NCBI GenBank assembly: GCA_023386835.1
Contig: JAEWIY010000152.1
Coordinates: 1-64,000, forward strand
Length of the DNA stretch: 64,000 nt
From: Verrucomicrobiota bacterium
GTDB taxonomy: Bacteria; Verrucomicrobiota; Verrucomicrobiia; Opitutales; Opitutaceae
Direction: 5' to 3'
How positions within the stretch are numbered: the first letter of the stretch is position 1; each line of letters starts with the position of its first letter. Below the pieces are notes generated by a model, which had not been told where the DNA came from, made no database searches, and worked only from the letters and a program-made list of their open reading frames with translations. This document shows, in pieces, positions 17,664-27,207 of this stretch. Position numbers and translations under genes: made by a program.

Positions 17664-19562
17664 ATGGACATTGAGACATCCAACGCCATCGAGCTCTTCT
17701 TCCCCAACCCGTCGTTGGTGCAGGTGTTTTTTGAGGCCGTCGCAAACTCACTCGATGCCGGCGCATCCGAGATCACGATCAAGATCGAGATCCAAGGTTT
17801 CACGTCACCCGAGACCCTTAAGGTATCGGTCATCGATAATGGTGCCGGCTTCACCGACGAGAATTTTTCACGCTTCAAGACCCTGCTCAAACGGCGCGAC
17901 GAGTTTCACAAGGGGCTCGGACGACTCGTCTACCTCAATTACTTTCATCGCGTCGAAATCACGAGCACTTGGGGGAGCAACCGCCGGTCCTTTGTTTTCA
18001 AGGATGCATTTGACGGTGCCGCTCCCATCGAAGCGCTGCCGGAGCCTCAGCCCAACTGCACCCGTCTGGTGTTCGCCAATTTTTCCGGCGACCGTGTCCG
18101 CTCTTACGACAACTTGAAGCCGGGAGCGCTGCGCGGCCGGCTCATGGCGGAGTTTCTGCCGACGCTATATGACCGTCTGCGCAAAGGCCGGGATTTCAAG
18201 ATCACCATCGATCTGGAGACCAAGGAAGCAAACCAGCAGAAGGAATTCCTCTCCAGTGCCGAAACCATCACGCCGGCCGATCTGCCGGAGCTCAAATCCG
18301 TCGCGATCAAAGACGCCATGCTCGATGCCTACGAAGGCGTGGAAATGTTCTATCACATTAAGTCCGGTATGGGGGAGCGCAGTTTGGTGACTGCGGTCAG
18401 CATCGATGGCCGGACGATTCCCATCAACCTGCTCCAGCAGGGTGCAGTGCCACCCGATCACTCCGGCATTTTCCTGTTTTCTTCCAAACTGTTCGCGGGG
18501 GCTGCCGATACATCACGGCAAAAACTCGTGCTACCTGATACGATATCCGAGCCGGACCTGCTGCGCGTGTTGCGTCGCGAGGTTGGCAAGGTCCTCACGG
18601 AGCACATTCCGCAGATCGCCGAAAAGAACACCCACACCAAGCAGCAGTTTGAAGATAAATTTCCGCACCTCCTCGGCTATTTCGAAGACACCACGGTCGG
18701 TCTGATCGACAAGGACGAGGCGCTCGAAATCGCCCAGCGGAAATTCTTCCGTGCGGAGAAGGAAGTGCTCCAGTGCGAAAAGCTCGATGATGCGAACTTT
18801 GAAAAGTCGCTGGAGCTTTCGTCGCGCACGCTCACAGAATACATCCTCTATCGCGACCTGATCATTCGCAAACTGAAGGACATGTCCGCCAAGAACTCCG
18901 AGGCGGATATCCACAATCTCATCGTTCCCCGCTACGGGACTTTCAGCGGAGCCGATCTCCTCGCAGGCGTCTATCGCAACAACGCTTGGTTGCTCGATGA
19001 CAAGTTCATGAGTTTCCAAACGATTCTAAGCGAGAACCGGATGGATACAGTGATCAAAGCAATCACCTTAGCGGAAGATGTCGCGGCGGACGACGGCCGG
19101 CCGGACATTGCGATGATTTTCTCCGCCGATCCCGCTGTCGCCACCGCCGTCGACGTGGTCGTGGTCGAAATCAAGAAGAAGACCGACGATGAGAAGGAGA
19201 ACATCTTTGCGATCAACCAGCTCCTCGATCGTGCGCAGAAGCTGGTCAATTACTGTCCCAACATTCAACGCGTCTGGTATTACGCGGTGCTACAAATCAA
19301 CGATGTGCTCGCGGGGCGGCTTCGGCAGATGAAGTGGGCGCCGCTCTACTCGAAGGGCGTGGTTTACTATCAGGATTTCGAAACGCGGCGCCCCGATGGA
19401 GTGATTGTGCCGACGCCCACCTTCGCGTTGTCGTTTGACGCCATCATCGGCGACGCCGAGAGCCGGAACCATACGTTCCTCGAAATCCTCAAATCCGGGA
19501 TGAAAGCCCTTGCAAAGCCGCAGTCCGAGCCGATCCCGACAACGTCCCCGGTCCTGCCATAA
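17664..19562 (+). CDS. GHKL ATPase fused to a PD-(D/E)XK-like nuclease domain
   Basis: The N-terminal domain is a GHKL ATPase of the Hsp90/MutL/MORC fold: the N box is FFEAVANSLDAGA (22-34, with Glu24, Asn28 and Asp31), the G1 box is VIDNGAGF (56-63), and the lid motif is HKGLGRLVYL (82-91). The C-terminal region near residue 500 reads AVDVVVVEIKKKTDDEKE, the D...(E)xK core of a PD-(D/E)XK nuclease, followed by a helical segment that suits this fold. ATPase-driven conformational control of a nuclease is a recurrent theme in phage defence. It lies between brxC and pglX, 22 bases from pglX. It is not a standard BREX gene. The nuclease call rests on the short motif only. Confidence 0.7.
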   Translation: MDIETSNAIELFFPNPSLVQVFFEAVANSLDAGASEITIKIEIQGFTSPETLKVSVIDNGAGFTDENFSRFKTLLKRRDEFHKGLGRLVYLNYFHRVEITSTWGSNRRSFVFKDAFDGAAPIEALPEPQPNCTRLVFANFSGDRVRSYDNLKPGALRGRLMAEFLPTLYDRLRKGRDFKITIDLETKEANQQKEFLSSAETITPADLPELKSVAIKDAMLDAYEGVEMFYHIKSGMGERSLVTAVSIDGRTIPINLLQQGAVPPDHSGIFLFSSKLFAGAADTSRQKLVLPDTISEPDLLRVLRREVGKVLTEHIPQIAEKNTHTKQQFEDKFPHLLGYFEDTTVGLIDKDEALEIAQRKFFRAEKEVLQCEKLDDANFEKSLELSSRTLTEYILYRDLIIRKLKDMSAKNSEADIHNLIVPRYGTFSGADLLAGVYRNNAWLLDDKFMSFQTILSENRMDTVIKAITLAEDVAADDGRPDIAMIFSADPAVATAVDVVVVEIKKKTDDEKENIFAINQLLDRAQKLVNYCPNIQRVWYYAVLQINDVLAGRLRQMKWAPLYSKGVVYYQDFETRRPDGVIVPTPTFALSFDAIIGDAESRNHTFLEILKSGMKALAKPQSEPIPTTSPVLP

Positions 19563-19584
19563 ACAACACACGCATCTTGATCCA

Positions 19585-22341
19585 ATGTCCGACCAAACGT
19601 CTCTCAACCTCGCCACAAGACCCGCTGGTCCCGTTGAATGCCTCGGTCAGACGTTTCCAAGTGAGGAGGCGCGACGTGCGCATTACCTGAAGATCCTGGC
19701 GGAAAAACTTAAAGACCCGAAATTTCGCGAGATCGAGGGCTTTCCGATTGGAACCGACGAGGCAATTCTGGCGCTGTCAGATCCTCCGTATTATACGGCC
19801 TGTCCTAACCCGTGGATGGCCGAATTTGTGGCTGAAAATGGGAAACCGTACTCAACGAAAGAACCATACCACCGAGAACCATTTTCATCGGATGTGACGG
19901 AAGGCAAGTATGACCCTGTCTATATGCTCCACCCGTATCCGACGAAAGTGCCGCATAAAGCGATACGTAAATTCATCGACCACTACGCTGTACAGCACGG
20001 TGTGGTACTGGACGCCTTTTGCGGAACTGGCTCTGCAGGGGCCGCAACTATTGAAGCAGACGAGGGCAGAAGCTGCGCACTTGGGGATCTCAGTCCCGTC
20101 GCGACATACATAGCAGCTCTAAGTACCAAGAACATCTCAAAGGACCTATTGGAGAGCGAGGCATTGAGAATTCTCGATGAAGTAGAGGCTGAATGTTCGT
20201 GGATGTACGAAACACTTCATCCCGGCGAGAAACAACTTGGCAGGATAAATTACACTGCGTGGTCTGACGTCTTTACGTGTCCAGAATGCTCGGGTGAACT
20301 AGTCTTCTGGGAAGTGGCCGTCGACCGGGAAGCAGGCGCTGTAAAATCGGAGTTCTCCTGTCCGCATTGCGGTGCCACGCTTACAAAGCACCGCGTCGAA
20401 ACCGTTTGGGTGTCGAGGTTTGATAGCGAGTTGGGACGGACCATCCGTCAGGCGAAGCAGGTGCCGGTGCTCATCAATTACTCTGTAGGTGGAAAGCGTT
20501 TTCAGAAGCGTCCAGATTCTAATGACGAACAGCTTTGGGCGAGGGTTGAAAGTTATAAAATACCATACCGTTTACCGGTGATTGAGCTGCCTCGTGGCGA
20601 TAACACCGATCAGCCCAGATTGTCGCACGGTCTCACGCATGTTCATCATTTTTATACGAGACGTAACCTGTATGCCATTGCTGCAGTAAATGCGCGGATT
20701 AAACACCCGGACCTAAAATTTATTATAACTAAGATAGCCCTGCAGATAACAAAACTTTATCGCTTCACAAATCAGTCTGGGGTTTGGGGGGCGGGCGGCG
20801 GACCGATGACAGGTACACTGTACATACCATCTCTCGTGAAGGAGTTGGATGTCCTTAAGCAAATGCGCTCTTCACTTCGGGACCTTCTATCTCTCCCCGA
20901 GCGCCGCGATCGACGCGTATGCATCACTACGAGTTCTTCGACCAAACTTGGACTCCTTGATGACTCAATAGATTACATCTTCCTAGACCCTCCATTTGGC
21001 GCCAACAAAATGTACTCAGAACTGAATTTTCTGGCTGAATCGTGGCTTGGGGTCCGCGCAGCGAATTCAACAGAGGCCATTCAAAACAGGTCGCAAGGCA
21101 AGGGTGTAGACGAGTATCGACACCTGATGACGTCCTGCTTGAGAGAGGCGTATAGGGTTCTGAAGCCAGGGCGATGGATAACGGTTGAGTTTTCGAACAC
21201 GCAAGCGTCGGTATGGAATGCTATTCAAACAGCCCTACAGGAGGCCGGTTTTGTAATCTCGCACGTCGCGGCTCTTGATAAAGCGAAGAAGTCATTCAAA
21301 GCGGTCGTATCGGCAACCGCCGTAAAACAAGATTTGATCATTTCTGCGTACAAACCAAATGGAGGTCTTGAAGATCGGTTTATGAAAACCGGCAGTACGC
21401 CCGAGGGTGTCTGGGATTTCATCCGAACCCACCTGCGGAACCTGGTTGTTGTTAAAGCAGAGGCAGGATCACTTGAACCAATTTTGGAGCGAGATGCTAG
21501 GGTGCTCTATGACCGCATGGTCGCATTCTATGTGCGACATTCCACGCCGGTGCCTCTCTCGTCCGCCGAGTTTCAAGCGGACTTGACGGAACATTTTGTC
21601 GAGCGCGACGGAATGTGGTTTTTGCCCGAACAAGTTAACGAATACGACAAGAAGCGTGCACAGTTGGAGAGTGTCGGGCAGCTAGCGATCTTTGTAGAAG
21701 ACGAGCGTAGCGCGATCGATTGGCTGCGGGTCGAACTGAGGGACAAGCCACAGACGTATCAAGACTTGCAGCCCGACTTCATGCAGCAGCTGAATGCGAG
21801 TTGGAAAAAGTGGGAGGCCCGGCCGGAGTTGAAGGTGCTGCTCGATCAGAATTTTCTCTGCTACGATGGCAGCGGCGAGGTTCCGAGTCAGATCCACAGC
21901 TATTTGAGCACCCAATTCAAGGAATTGCGCAATCTGCAGAAGGATCACGCGCAACTGCGGCAGAAGGCCAAAGATCGTTGGTATGTTCCGGACCCGAAAA
22001 AAAACGTCGATGTGGAGACGCTGCGGAACAAGCGCTTGCTTGAGGAGTTCTGGTCTTACCTGCCCGACGGCTACATCTCGGCGGCCCGGTCGCCGGATCG
22101 CAACCCGACCCTGCCCATCCCCGGCATGGCTTCGCCGCGTCCGAAGGTGCCGCGTTCGAAGAAGCTCAAACAGGTGCGCACTGAAGCCGTCCGCGTCGGC
22201 TTCAAGTTCTGCTACCAACAGAAGGATTACCCGACGATTCTTGCGGTGGCCGACATGCTCCCGGAGAGCGTGCTGAATGAAGACGAGCAGCTGCAGATGA
22301 TCTACGATAATGCCGCTTTGCGTGCCGAATCGGCGAGCTAA
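19585..22341 (+). CDS. pglX: BREX adenine-specific DNA methyltransferase PglX (type 3 form)
   Basis: It methylates adenine in host DNA so that BREX recognises self. The protein is of the Zn-ribbon adenine methylase type. The SAM-binding motif DAFCGTGSAG is at 143-152 and the catalytic DPPF at 468-471 (IFLDPPFGANKMYSELN). A further DPPY motif is at 66-70, and zinc-ribbon cysteine pairs (CPEC at 232-235, CPHC at 259-262) lie in between. I chose the ATG at 19585 because the first 25 codons of the longer frame overlap the preceding gene. Codon use in the central part is visibly more AT-rich than in the last 200 codons, suggesting exchange of the recognition region. It is part of the plus-strand BREX operon. 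Confidence 0.82.
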   Translation: MSDQTSLNLATRPAGPVECLGQTFPSEEARRAHYLKILAEKLKDPKFREIEGFPIGTDEAILALSDPPYYTACPNPWMAEFVAENGKPYSTKEPYHREPFSSDVTEGKYDPVYMLHPYPTKVPHKAIRKFIDHYAVQHGVVLDAFCGTGSAGAATIEADEGRSCALGDLSPVATYIAALSTKNISKDLLESEALRILDEVEAECSWMYETLHPGEKQLGRINYTAWSDVFTCPECSGELVFWEVAVDREAGAVKSEFSCPHCGATLTKHRVETVWVSRFDSELGRTIRQAKQVPVLINYSVGGKRFQKRPDSNDEQLWARVESYKIPYRLPVIELPRGDNTDQPRLSHGLTHVHHFYTRRNLYAIAAVNARIKHPDLKFIITKIALQITKLYRFTNQSGVWGAGGGPMTGTLYIPSLVKELDVLKQMRSSLRDLLSLPERRDRRVCITTSSSTKLGLLDDSIDYIFLDPPFGANKMYSELNFLAESWLGVRAANSTEAIQNRSQGKGVDEYRHLMTSCLREAYRVLKPGRWITVEFSNTQASVWNAIQTALQEAGFVISHVAALDKAKKSFKAVVSATAVKQDLIISAYKPNGGLEDRFMKTGSTPEGVWDFIRTHLRNLVVVKAEAGSLEPILERDARVLYDRMVAFYVRHSTPVPLSSAEFQADLTEHFVERDGMWFLPEQVNEYDKKRAQLESVGQLAIFVEDERSAIDWLRVELRDKPQTYQDLQPDFMQQLNASWKKWEARPELKVLLDQNFLCYDGSGEVPSQIHSYLSTQFKELRNLQKDHAQLRQKAKDRWYVPDPKKNVDVETLRNKRLLEEFWSYLPDGYISAARSPDRNPTLPIPGMASPRPKVPRSKKLKQVRTEAVRVGFKFCYQQKDYPTILAVADMLPESVLNEDEQLQMIYDNAALRAESAS

Positions 22342-22356
22342 CCAGAACCACCCACC

Positions 22357-23694
22357 ATGAGAATTGATCGACTTCGCCTCAGGAATTTCAAGGGTTTCGT
22401 CGACGCACAGTTCGATTTCCACCCGCGATTCAATCTCATTGTAGGAGAGAACGGCGCTGGTAAAACTAGCGTGCTGGACGGGCTGGCGGTAGCCGCGGGT
22501 ATCTGGCTGGCTGATCCACCCGACAGCTCGTTAATAAATAGTGGGCGCAACATTTACCCCGGCGAGCTTAGGCTGGTTGCAGTTAAGGACGGTGATCGTT
22601 TTCAGTTTCGTGAGACCGGTGAAGGCGTCTCAGTTACGGCCGCCGGGCAAATCGGTGCAAGCGAAGTGGTCGAATGGACCCGACAAGTGAGGGCGGGCGG
22701 AATCCGAACCACCAATGCGGACGCGAAGCCCGCCCAGCGGATCATTGCGGATTATTTTAAGCGGGATGTCGCTGGTGAACGGTTAATATTTCCCGTGATC
22801 GCCTATTATGGTGCCGGGCGAGCTTGGCTTCCCTCCAGGGATCGCTCCAAGAGCAAGGCCAAGGCGAATGCGACCGCGATGCGATGGGCCGCATTTTACG
22901 ACTCGCTGTTTGAACGCATTCGGCCGGGGGAACTTCAGGCATGGTTCCAAGCCGAGGCGATTGCCACCGGCAATCGTTCCGGGCGGTCACGGCCAGGTTA
23001 CCAAGTTGTGCGTCAAGCAGTTCTCAACTGCGTGCCCGGTGCCGACGATCTATACTTTGATGGTGATCGAAAGGAGCTCGTGTTCTCGATTCAAAAGAGA
23101 GCCCAGCCCTTCAGTAATCTTAGCGCTGGTCAGCGCATGCTGCTGACACTGGTAGCAGATCTGGCAATAAAGGCAGTAACACAAAACAACCACCTCGTCC
23201 CGCCAGAGGAGCTGCAGGCCGAAGACAGTCCGACGCCGCGAGTATTGCGGCAAACGCCGGGAGTTGTGTTGATCGACGAACTCGATGTCCATCTACATCC
23301 GCGCTGGCAACGTGGTGTGATCGCTGACCTGAGGCGGACTTTCCCGGCAATTCAGTTCTTCGCCACGACGCATTCACCCCAGATTGTCGGTGAGACTCCG
23401 GTGGCAGAAATCATCCTACTAAAGCGCGACGGCTCATGGAGCCGCCCGGATCAGTCAGTTGGCCTCGATAGCAATGAGGTTCTAAAAGATATCATGCACG
23501 CCGAAACAATTAACAAGGCTGCCGCCGCGGATCTAGAAGCCTTGGAGAGGCTCATCGCCGATGCTGAGTTTGAACGTGCAAGGGAAAAGATTGCCGACCT
23601 ACGCCGGGCTTACGGAGAGCTGGTGCGTCTGGCTGGGGCGGAAGCCTATATGGCACGAATGGAGATTCTTGCAGATCGAGAGGAAGAAGCGTGA
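22357..23694 (+). CDS. Septu-like ABC-type ATPase (PtuA-like)
   Basis: A compact SMC/ABC-type ATPase of the AAA_21 kind found in Septu, retron and related defence systems. The Walker A GENGAGKT is at 30-37 after the typical start MRIDRLRLRNFKGF. An ABC-signature-like LSAGQRMLLTLVADLA is present in the middle, Walker B VVLIDELDVHLHPRW at about 302-316, and the H-loop FATTHSPQIVG follows. At 445 aa it has PtuA-like length. Its stop overlaps the start of an HNH-nuclease gene (GTGA), the diagnostic two-gene layout of Septu. The pair lies between pglX and the BREX helicase and is probably an inserted cassette. It is unlikely to be part of BREX chemistry. Confidence 0.72.
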   Translation: MRIDRLRLRNFKGFVDAQFDFHPRFNLIVGENGAGKTSVLDGLAVAAGIWLADPPDSSLINSGRNIYPGELRLVAVKDGDRFQFRETGEGVSVTAAGQIGASEVVEWTRQVRAGGIRTTNADAKPAQRIIADYFKRDVAGERLIFPVIAYYGAGRAWLPSRDRSKSKAKANATAMRWAAFYDSLFERIRPGELQAWFQAEAIATGNRSGRSRPGYQVVRQAVLNCVPGADDLYFDGDRKELVFSIQKRAQPFSNLSAGQRMLLTLVADLAIKAVTQNNHLVPPEELQAEDSPTPRVLRQTPGVVLIDELDVHLHPRWQRGVIADLRRTFPAIQFFATTHSPQIVGETPVAEIILLKRDGSWSRPDQSVGLDSNEVLKDIMHAETINKAAAADLEALERLIADAEFERAREKIADLRRAYGELVRLAGAEAYMARMEILADREEEA

Positions 23695-24446
23695 GACACA
23701 TTACCGACCATCAAGCGCCCGCTGAATTGATCAACTGGACGGCCCAGCAGCGTGCGGCCGGAATTGATTTCAGTTTTGAGACTCTCGGGCGCGTCCACAT
23801 CGCGGGAGAGGATCGCGACGTAAAGGCCGCTATTCTTGCACAGAGGCTAGACGACCAGGGTTACCTTTGCGCCTACACACTGCGCCGAATTACTGACGAG
23901 ACTGCTCACTTGGAGCATATCGTTCCCCGGTCGGTGAGCTATGCAGCGAATCGTCATGAGGAATCAGTGAACTACCGAAATATTGTCGCGTGCTTTCCCA
24001 AGAACGGCGGTGATACCAGTCACGGTTATGGTGCACCAGTGCGGAAGGACCTGCCCTTAGCCGTGTCTCCTTGTGAAGATCAGTGCCAACGAGCGTTCGG
24101 TTATATGCGATCGGGTCGAGTGGCGCCGGCATTTCCCGCTGGGCATCCTCAATATGAAGCGCTGCGAGCGCAAATCGAAGAAACACTCAACCTGAACGCA
24201 GACTTCCTGGTCCGGGCGCGCAAAGACGCAATCAAAGGCGCCGGTGTCTCCACGGACGATGATCCTACGGCCATTAGAAGCCCCGAAGCGGCTGAACGTC
24301 TCGCCGCCGAGATACTTAGTTTCAGGCGCGGTCACAAACTCACGCCCTATTGTGTGGCCATTTCCCAAGCGGCTCAGCAGCACGCAGAGACCCTGCGCAA
24401 GCTGCGTCGGCGCCGGGGCTACGCTCGGCGTCAACGGGATGTTTGA
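23691..24446 (+). CDS. HNH endonuclease, Septu PtuB-like (TIGR02646 type)
   Basis: The HNH core reads YLCAYTLRRIT, then HLEHIVPRS (His73, His76) and NYRNIVACFP (Asn97), the pattern of the short HNH nucleases paired with PtuA-like ATPases in Septu and in some retrons. It would cut DNA or tRNA once the ATPase senses infection. The start is GTG at 23691, overlapping the ATPase stop. The gene's own stop overlaps the helicase ATG (TGATG at 24444-24448), so the cassette is stitched into the BREX operon without a gap. The C-terminus is helical and basic. No reverse transcriptase is adjacent; the nearest is about 10 kb away and has its own partner. Confidence 0.72.
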   Translation: MRHITDHQAPAELINWTAQQRAAGIDFSFETLGRVHIAGEDRDVKAAILAQRLDDQGYLCAYTLRRITDETAHLEHIVPRSVSYAANRHEESVNYRNIVACFPKNGGDTSHGYGAPVRKDLPLAVSPCEDQCQRAFGYMRSGRVAPAFPAGHPQYEALRAQIEETLNLNADFLVRARKDAIKGAGVSTDDDPTAIRSPEAAERLAAEILSFRRGHKLTPYCVAISQAAQQHAETLRKLRRRRGYARRQRDV

Positions 24447-27205
24447 TGGAGGCACTGGGCAAATGGATCTGGAGCCTCCCTCACCAGCAAGTTGCTCGTG
24501 AGGAGGAACGCATCGCCCTCTGGGGCGAAGAGGCGCTCCGTATCTGGCTGCCGAATGAAGATGCCATCGTGCGGGTTCGTCCATCGGATGTGCGGCCGGT
24601 CGATGCGCGTGATGTCGGGCAGGTGGATCGCATCAAGTATGTGCTGTTCGCTGCGAGACTCGCGAACCTGGCGTATGAGGATGTCCTGATTGCGCCCAGC
24701 GATTCGGCGGTGATTCCGCTGCCGCACCAGATCCAGGCATTGCGCCGGGCGGTGTCGGGTGACCGTGTGCGCTACCTGCTCGCGGATGAGGTGGGTCTGG
24801 GCAAGACCATCGAGGCCGGCCTGATCATCCGCGAACTCAAGATGCGCGGCCGGGTGCGGCGGGTGCTCGTCATCGCTCCGAAAGGGCTGGTGAAGCAGTG
24901 GGAGGCGGAGATGAAGACCCATTTTGGGGAGGACTTCCGGCATCTGGCGCCGGCGGAGTTCGGTGCGCTGCGCAAGGTGGTGCCCGGTGACAACGTCTGG
25001 CGGGCGTGCGACCAGGTCATCTGTTCCTTGGACTCGGTGAAACCGATGGAATCACGCCGGGGGTGGACGCCCGCAGAGGTCGCCGCCTACAACAAGGACC
25101 GGTTCGACGATCTCGTGGCGGCGGGGTGGGATTTGATTGTGGTGGACGAGGCGCACCGGATGGGCGGAAGCACCGATCTGGTGGCGCGTCATCAGCTCGG
25201 ACTGGGTTTGGCGGAGGCTGCGCCTTACCTGCTGTTGCTTTCGGCGACGCCGCACCAAGGCAAGACGGAAGGATTCCACCGGTTGCTCACGTTGTTGGAC
25301 AAGCAGGCTTTCCCGGCGGTCGAGAGTGTCACGCGGGAGCGCGTGCAGCCGTATGTAATTCGCACCGAGAAACGCCAGGCGGTGAATGCCGAGGGCCAGC
25401 CTCTGTTCAAGCCGCGGTTGACGCAACTCAGGCCGGTTTCATGGCAAAGGCATGACGATCAGAAGCGGCTTTACGACGCCGTCACGACCTACGTGCGGCA
25501 TGGCTACAACCAAGCCCTGAATGAGAGGAAGACTTACGTCGGCTTCCTGATGATCCTGATGCAGAGGCTGGTCACGAGTTCGACCCGGGCGATCCGATCT
25601 GCCTTGCAGAAGCGGATCGCAGCGCTGGACGGAACGGATTTGCCGGCGGCGGCACGTACCTTCGTAGGCGAAGAGGAGTGGCAGGAACTCGATGGCCAGG
25701 AGCAACTCGAGCTGACCCTTACCACCATCCGGGCCAGCATGGCCAACGAGCGGGCCGAGATCGGCGGCTTGCTGAAATTGGCCGAGCGAGTGGAGGCGGT
25801 CGGCGCCGATGCCAAGGCGGAGGCCTTGCTGAGCTTGGTTGCGGAGATGGAGCGAGCCGAGCGCGACCCGGATTTGAAGGTGCTCGTGTTCACCGAATTT
25901 GTGCCGACGCAGGCGATGCTTGCGGAGTACTTTAAGGCGCGCGGTGTCTCATGCGTCTGCTTGAACGGGTCAATGAGCATGGAAGAGCGGCAAGGTGTGC
26001 AGGCGCGGTTTGCCAAGGGGGCGCGGGTGCTGATTTCGACAGATGCCGGCGGCGAAGGCCTGAACCTGCAGTTCTGCCATGTGGTCGTGAACTTCGATAT
26101 TCCGTGGAATCCGATGCGCATGGAGCAGCGCATCGGCCGCGTGGACCGCATTGGCCAGAAGCATCCGGTGCGGGCATTCAATTTCGTCTTCGAAGACACC
26201 GTGGAGTATCGCGTGCGGGAGGTGCTCGAACAGAAGCTCAGCGTGATTTTCGAGGAGTTTGGCGTGGACAAGACAAGCGATGTGCTGGACTCGGCCGAGG
26301 CGGGGCACCTCTTCGACAGCCTGTATGTCGAGGCATTGCTTTATCCGGAGAACCTGCCGTCCGCGATGGACCGGCTAACGGTGGCGATTCGCAGCCAGGC
26401 GGATGAGGCGCGTCGCCAGGGAAATTTGCTCCCGGCGGAAAGCCTGCCGTCCGAAAGCGCGAGTAAGTTGCCAGTTGGCCACTGGGTGGAGCGCATGGTG
26501 TGTCACTACCTCGACGGTCACGGCGGACGCTACGAGGCCGAGTTGGACCGGCTGTTGGTGCATTGGCCCGATGGCTCGGAGCCCCAGTACTTTTCTTTAC
26601 CTGGACGGGAACGTTTGCCGGGTGCTGACCTGCTGAGTTTGGAGCATCCGAGAGTGCGCGCGTTGCTCGCGCGTCTTCCGAGAGCGGCCCGGGGCGCGCC
26701 TATCCCGTCGATTCGGCTGGGCGGTATGCCCGACGGCATTACCGGATATTGGTCCCTTTGGGAAATTCGGCTGCGCGGAGAGTCAGTCACGCGCACCCGA
26801 CTGAGCCCCGTCTTTGTTCACGCTGATGGTCGCGGCCTGCAACCAACGGCGAAGTATCTTTTCGAGCGGCTGATGATGGACCCGTGGCAAGGGAGTGGAG
26901 CGATCACGGGCGCCGCCAGCGAGCAGGCGTTCGAGCAGTCGCAGAATGCGGCCAGCGACGCGCTCCGTACTGTTTATGCCGAACTCAAGGCCCGGCACTT
27001 GGCCGCGGTGCAGCAGGAGGAGGAGAAAGGGGCATACAGCTACCGCGTTCGGACGAAGCTCCTAGGTGAGATCGGCCTCAGCGAAGTGCGGGAATTTCGG
27101 CTGAAGCAACTCGCGCGGGAGCGGGATGCATGGCGGGCCCAAATATCGGCGCAGCGCGATATTCTGCCCGAACTCAATCCGATCCTCATTCTGAGCGTGA
27201 CCTGA
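24446..27205 (+). CDS. BREX helicase (BrxHII-like, SNF2/DEAH superfamily 2)
   Basis: This 919-residue superfamily 2 ATPase is the helicase component of type 3 BREX. Walker A DEVGLGKT is at 114-121 and DEAH at about 234-237 (LIVVDEAHRMGG). Motif III SATPHQGK follows, and the C-terminal RecA-like domain has LISTDAGGEGLNLQ and RIGRVDRIGQ. This is the SNF2 style rather than classical DEAD. I chose the ATG at 24446 (MEALGKWIWSLPHQQ), which overlaps the HNH stop; the longer frame has no start that makes sense. The stop at 27205 lies two bases before the pglZ ATG. In a standard type 3 locus the helicase lies between pglX and pglZ, as here apart from the insert. Confidence 0.82.
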   Translation: MEALGKWIWSLPHQQVAREEERIALWGEEALRIWLPNEDAIVRVRPSDVRPVDARDVGQVDRIKYVLFAARLANLAYEDVLIAPSDSAVIPLPHQIQALRRAVSGDRVRYLLADEVGLGKTIEAGLIIRELKMRGRVRRVLVIAPKGLVKQWEAEMKTHFGEDFRHLAPAEFGALRKVVPGDNVWRACDQVICSLDSVKPMESRRGWTPAEVAAYNKDRFDDLVAAGWDLIVVDEAHRMGGSTDLVARHQLGLGLAEAAPYLLLLSATPHQGKTEGFHRLLTLLDKQAFPAVESVTRERVQPYVIRTEKRQAVNAEGQPLFKPRLTQLRPVSWQRHDDQKRLYDAVTTYVRHGYNQALNERKTYVGFLMILMQRLVTSSTRAIRSALQKRIAALDGTDLPAAARTFVGEEEWQELDGQEQLELTLTTIRASMANERAEIGGLLKLAERVEAVGADAKAEALLSLVAEMERAERDPDLKVLVFTEFVPTQAMLAEYFKARGVSCVCLNGSMSMEERQGVQARFAKGARVLISTDAGGEGLNLQFCHVVVNFDIPWNPMRMEQRIGRVDRIGQKHPVRAFNFVFEDTVEYRVREVLEQKLSVIFEEFGVDKTSDVLDSAEAGHLFDSLYVEALLYPENLPSAMDRLTVAIRSQADEARRQGNLLPAESLPSESASKLPVGHWVERMVCHYLDGHGGRYEAELDRLLVHWPDGSEPQYFSLPGRERLPGADLLSLEHPRVRALLARLPRAARGAPIPSIRLGGMPDGITGYWSLWEIRLRGESVTRTRLSPVFVHADGRGLQPTAKYLFERLMMDPWQGSGAITGAASEQAFEQSQNAASDALRTVYAELKARHLAAVQQEEEKGAYSYRVRTKLLGEIGLSEVREFRLKQLARERDAWRAQISAQRDILPELNPILILSVT

Positions 27206-27207
27206 CC

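Noticed and set aside
17664..19562. HtpG or MutL
   Set aside because: Only the N-terminal ATPase motifs agree. Length, C-terminal nuclease-like motif and context differ from both.
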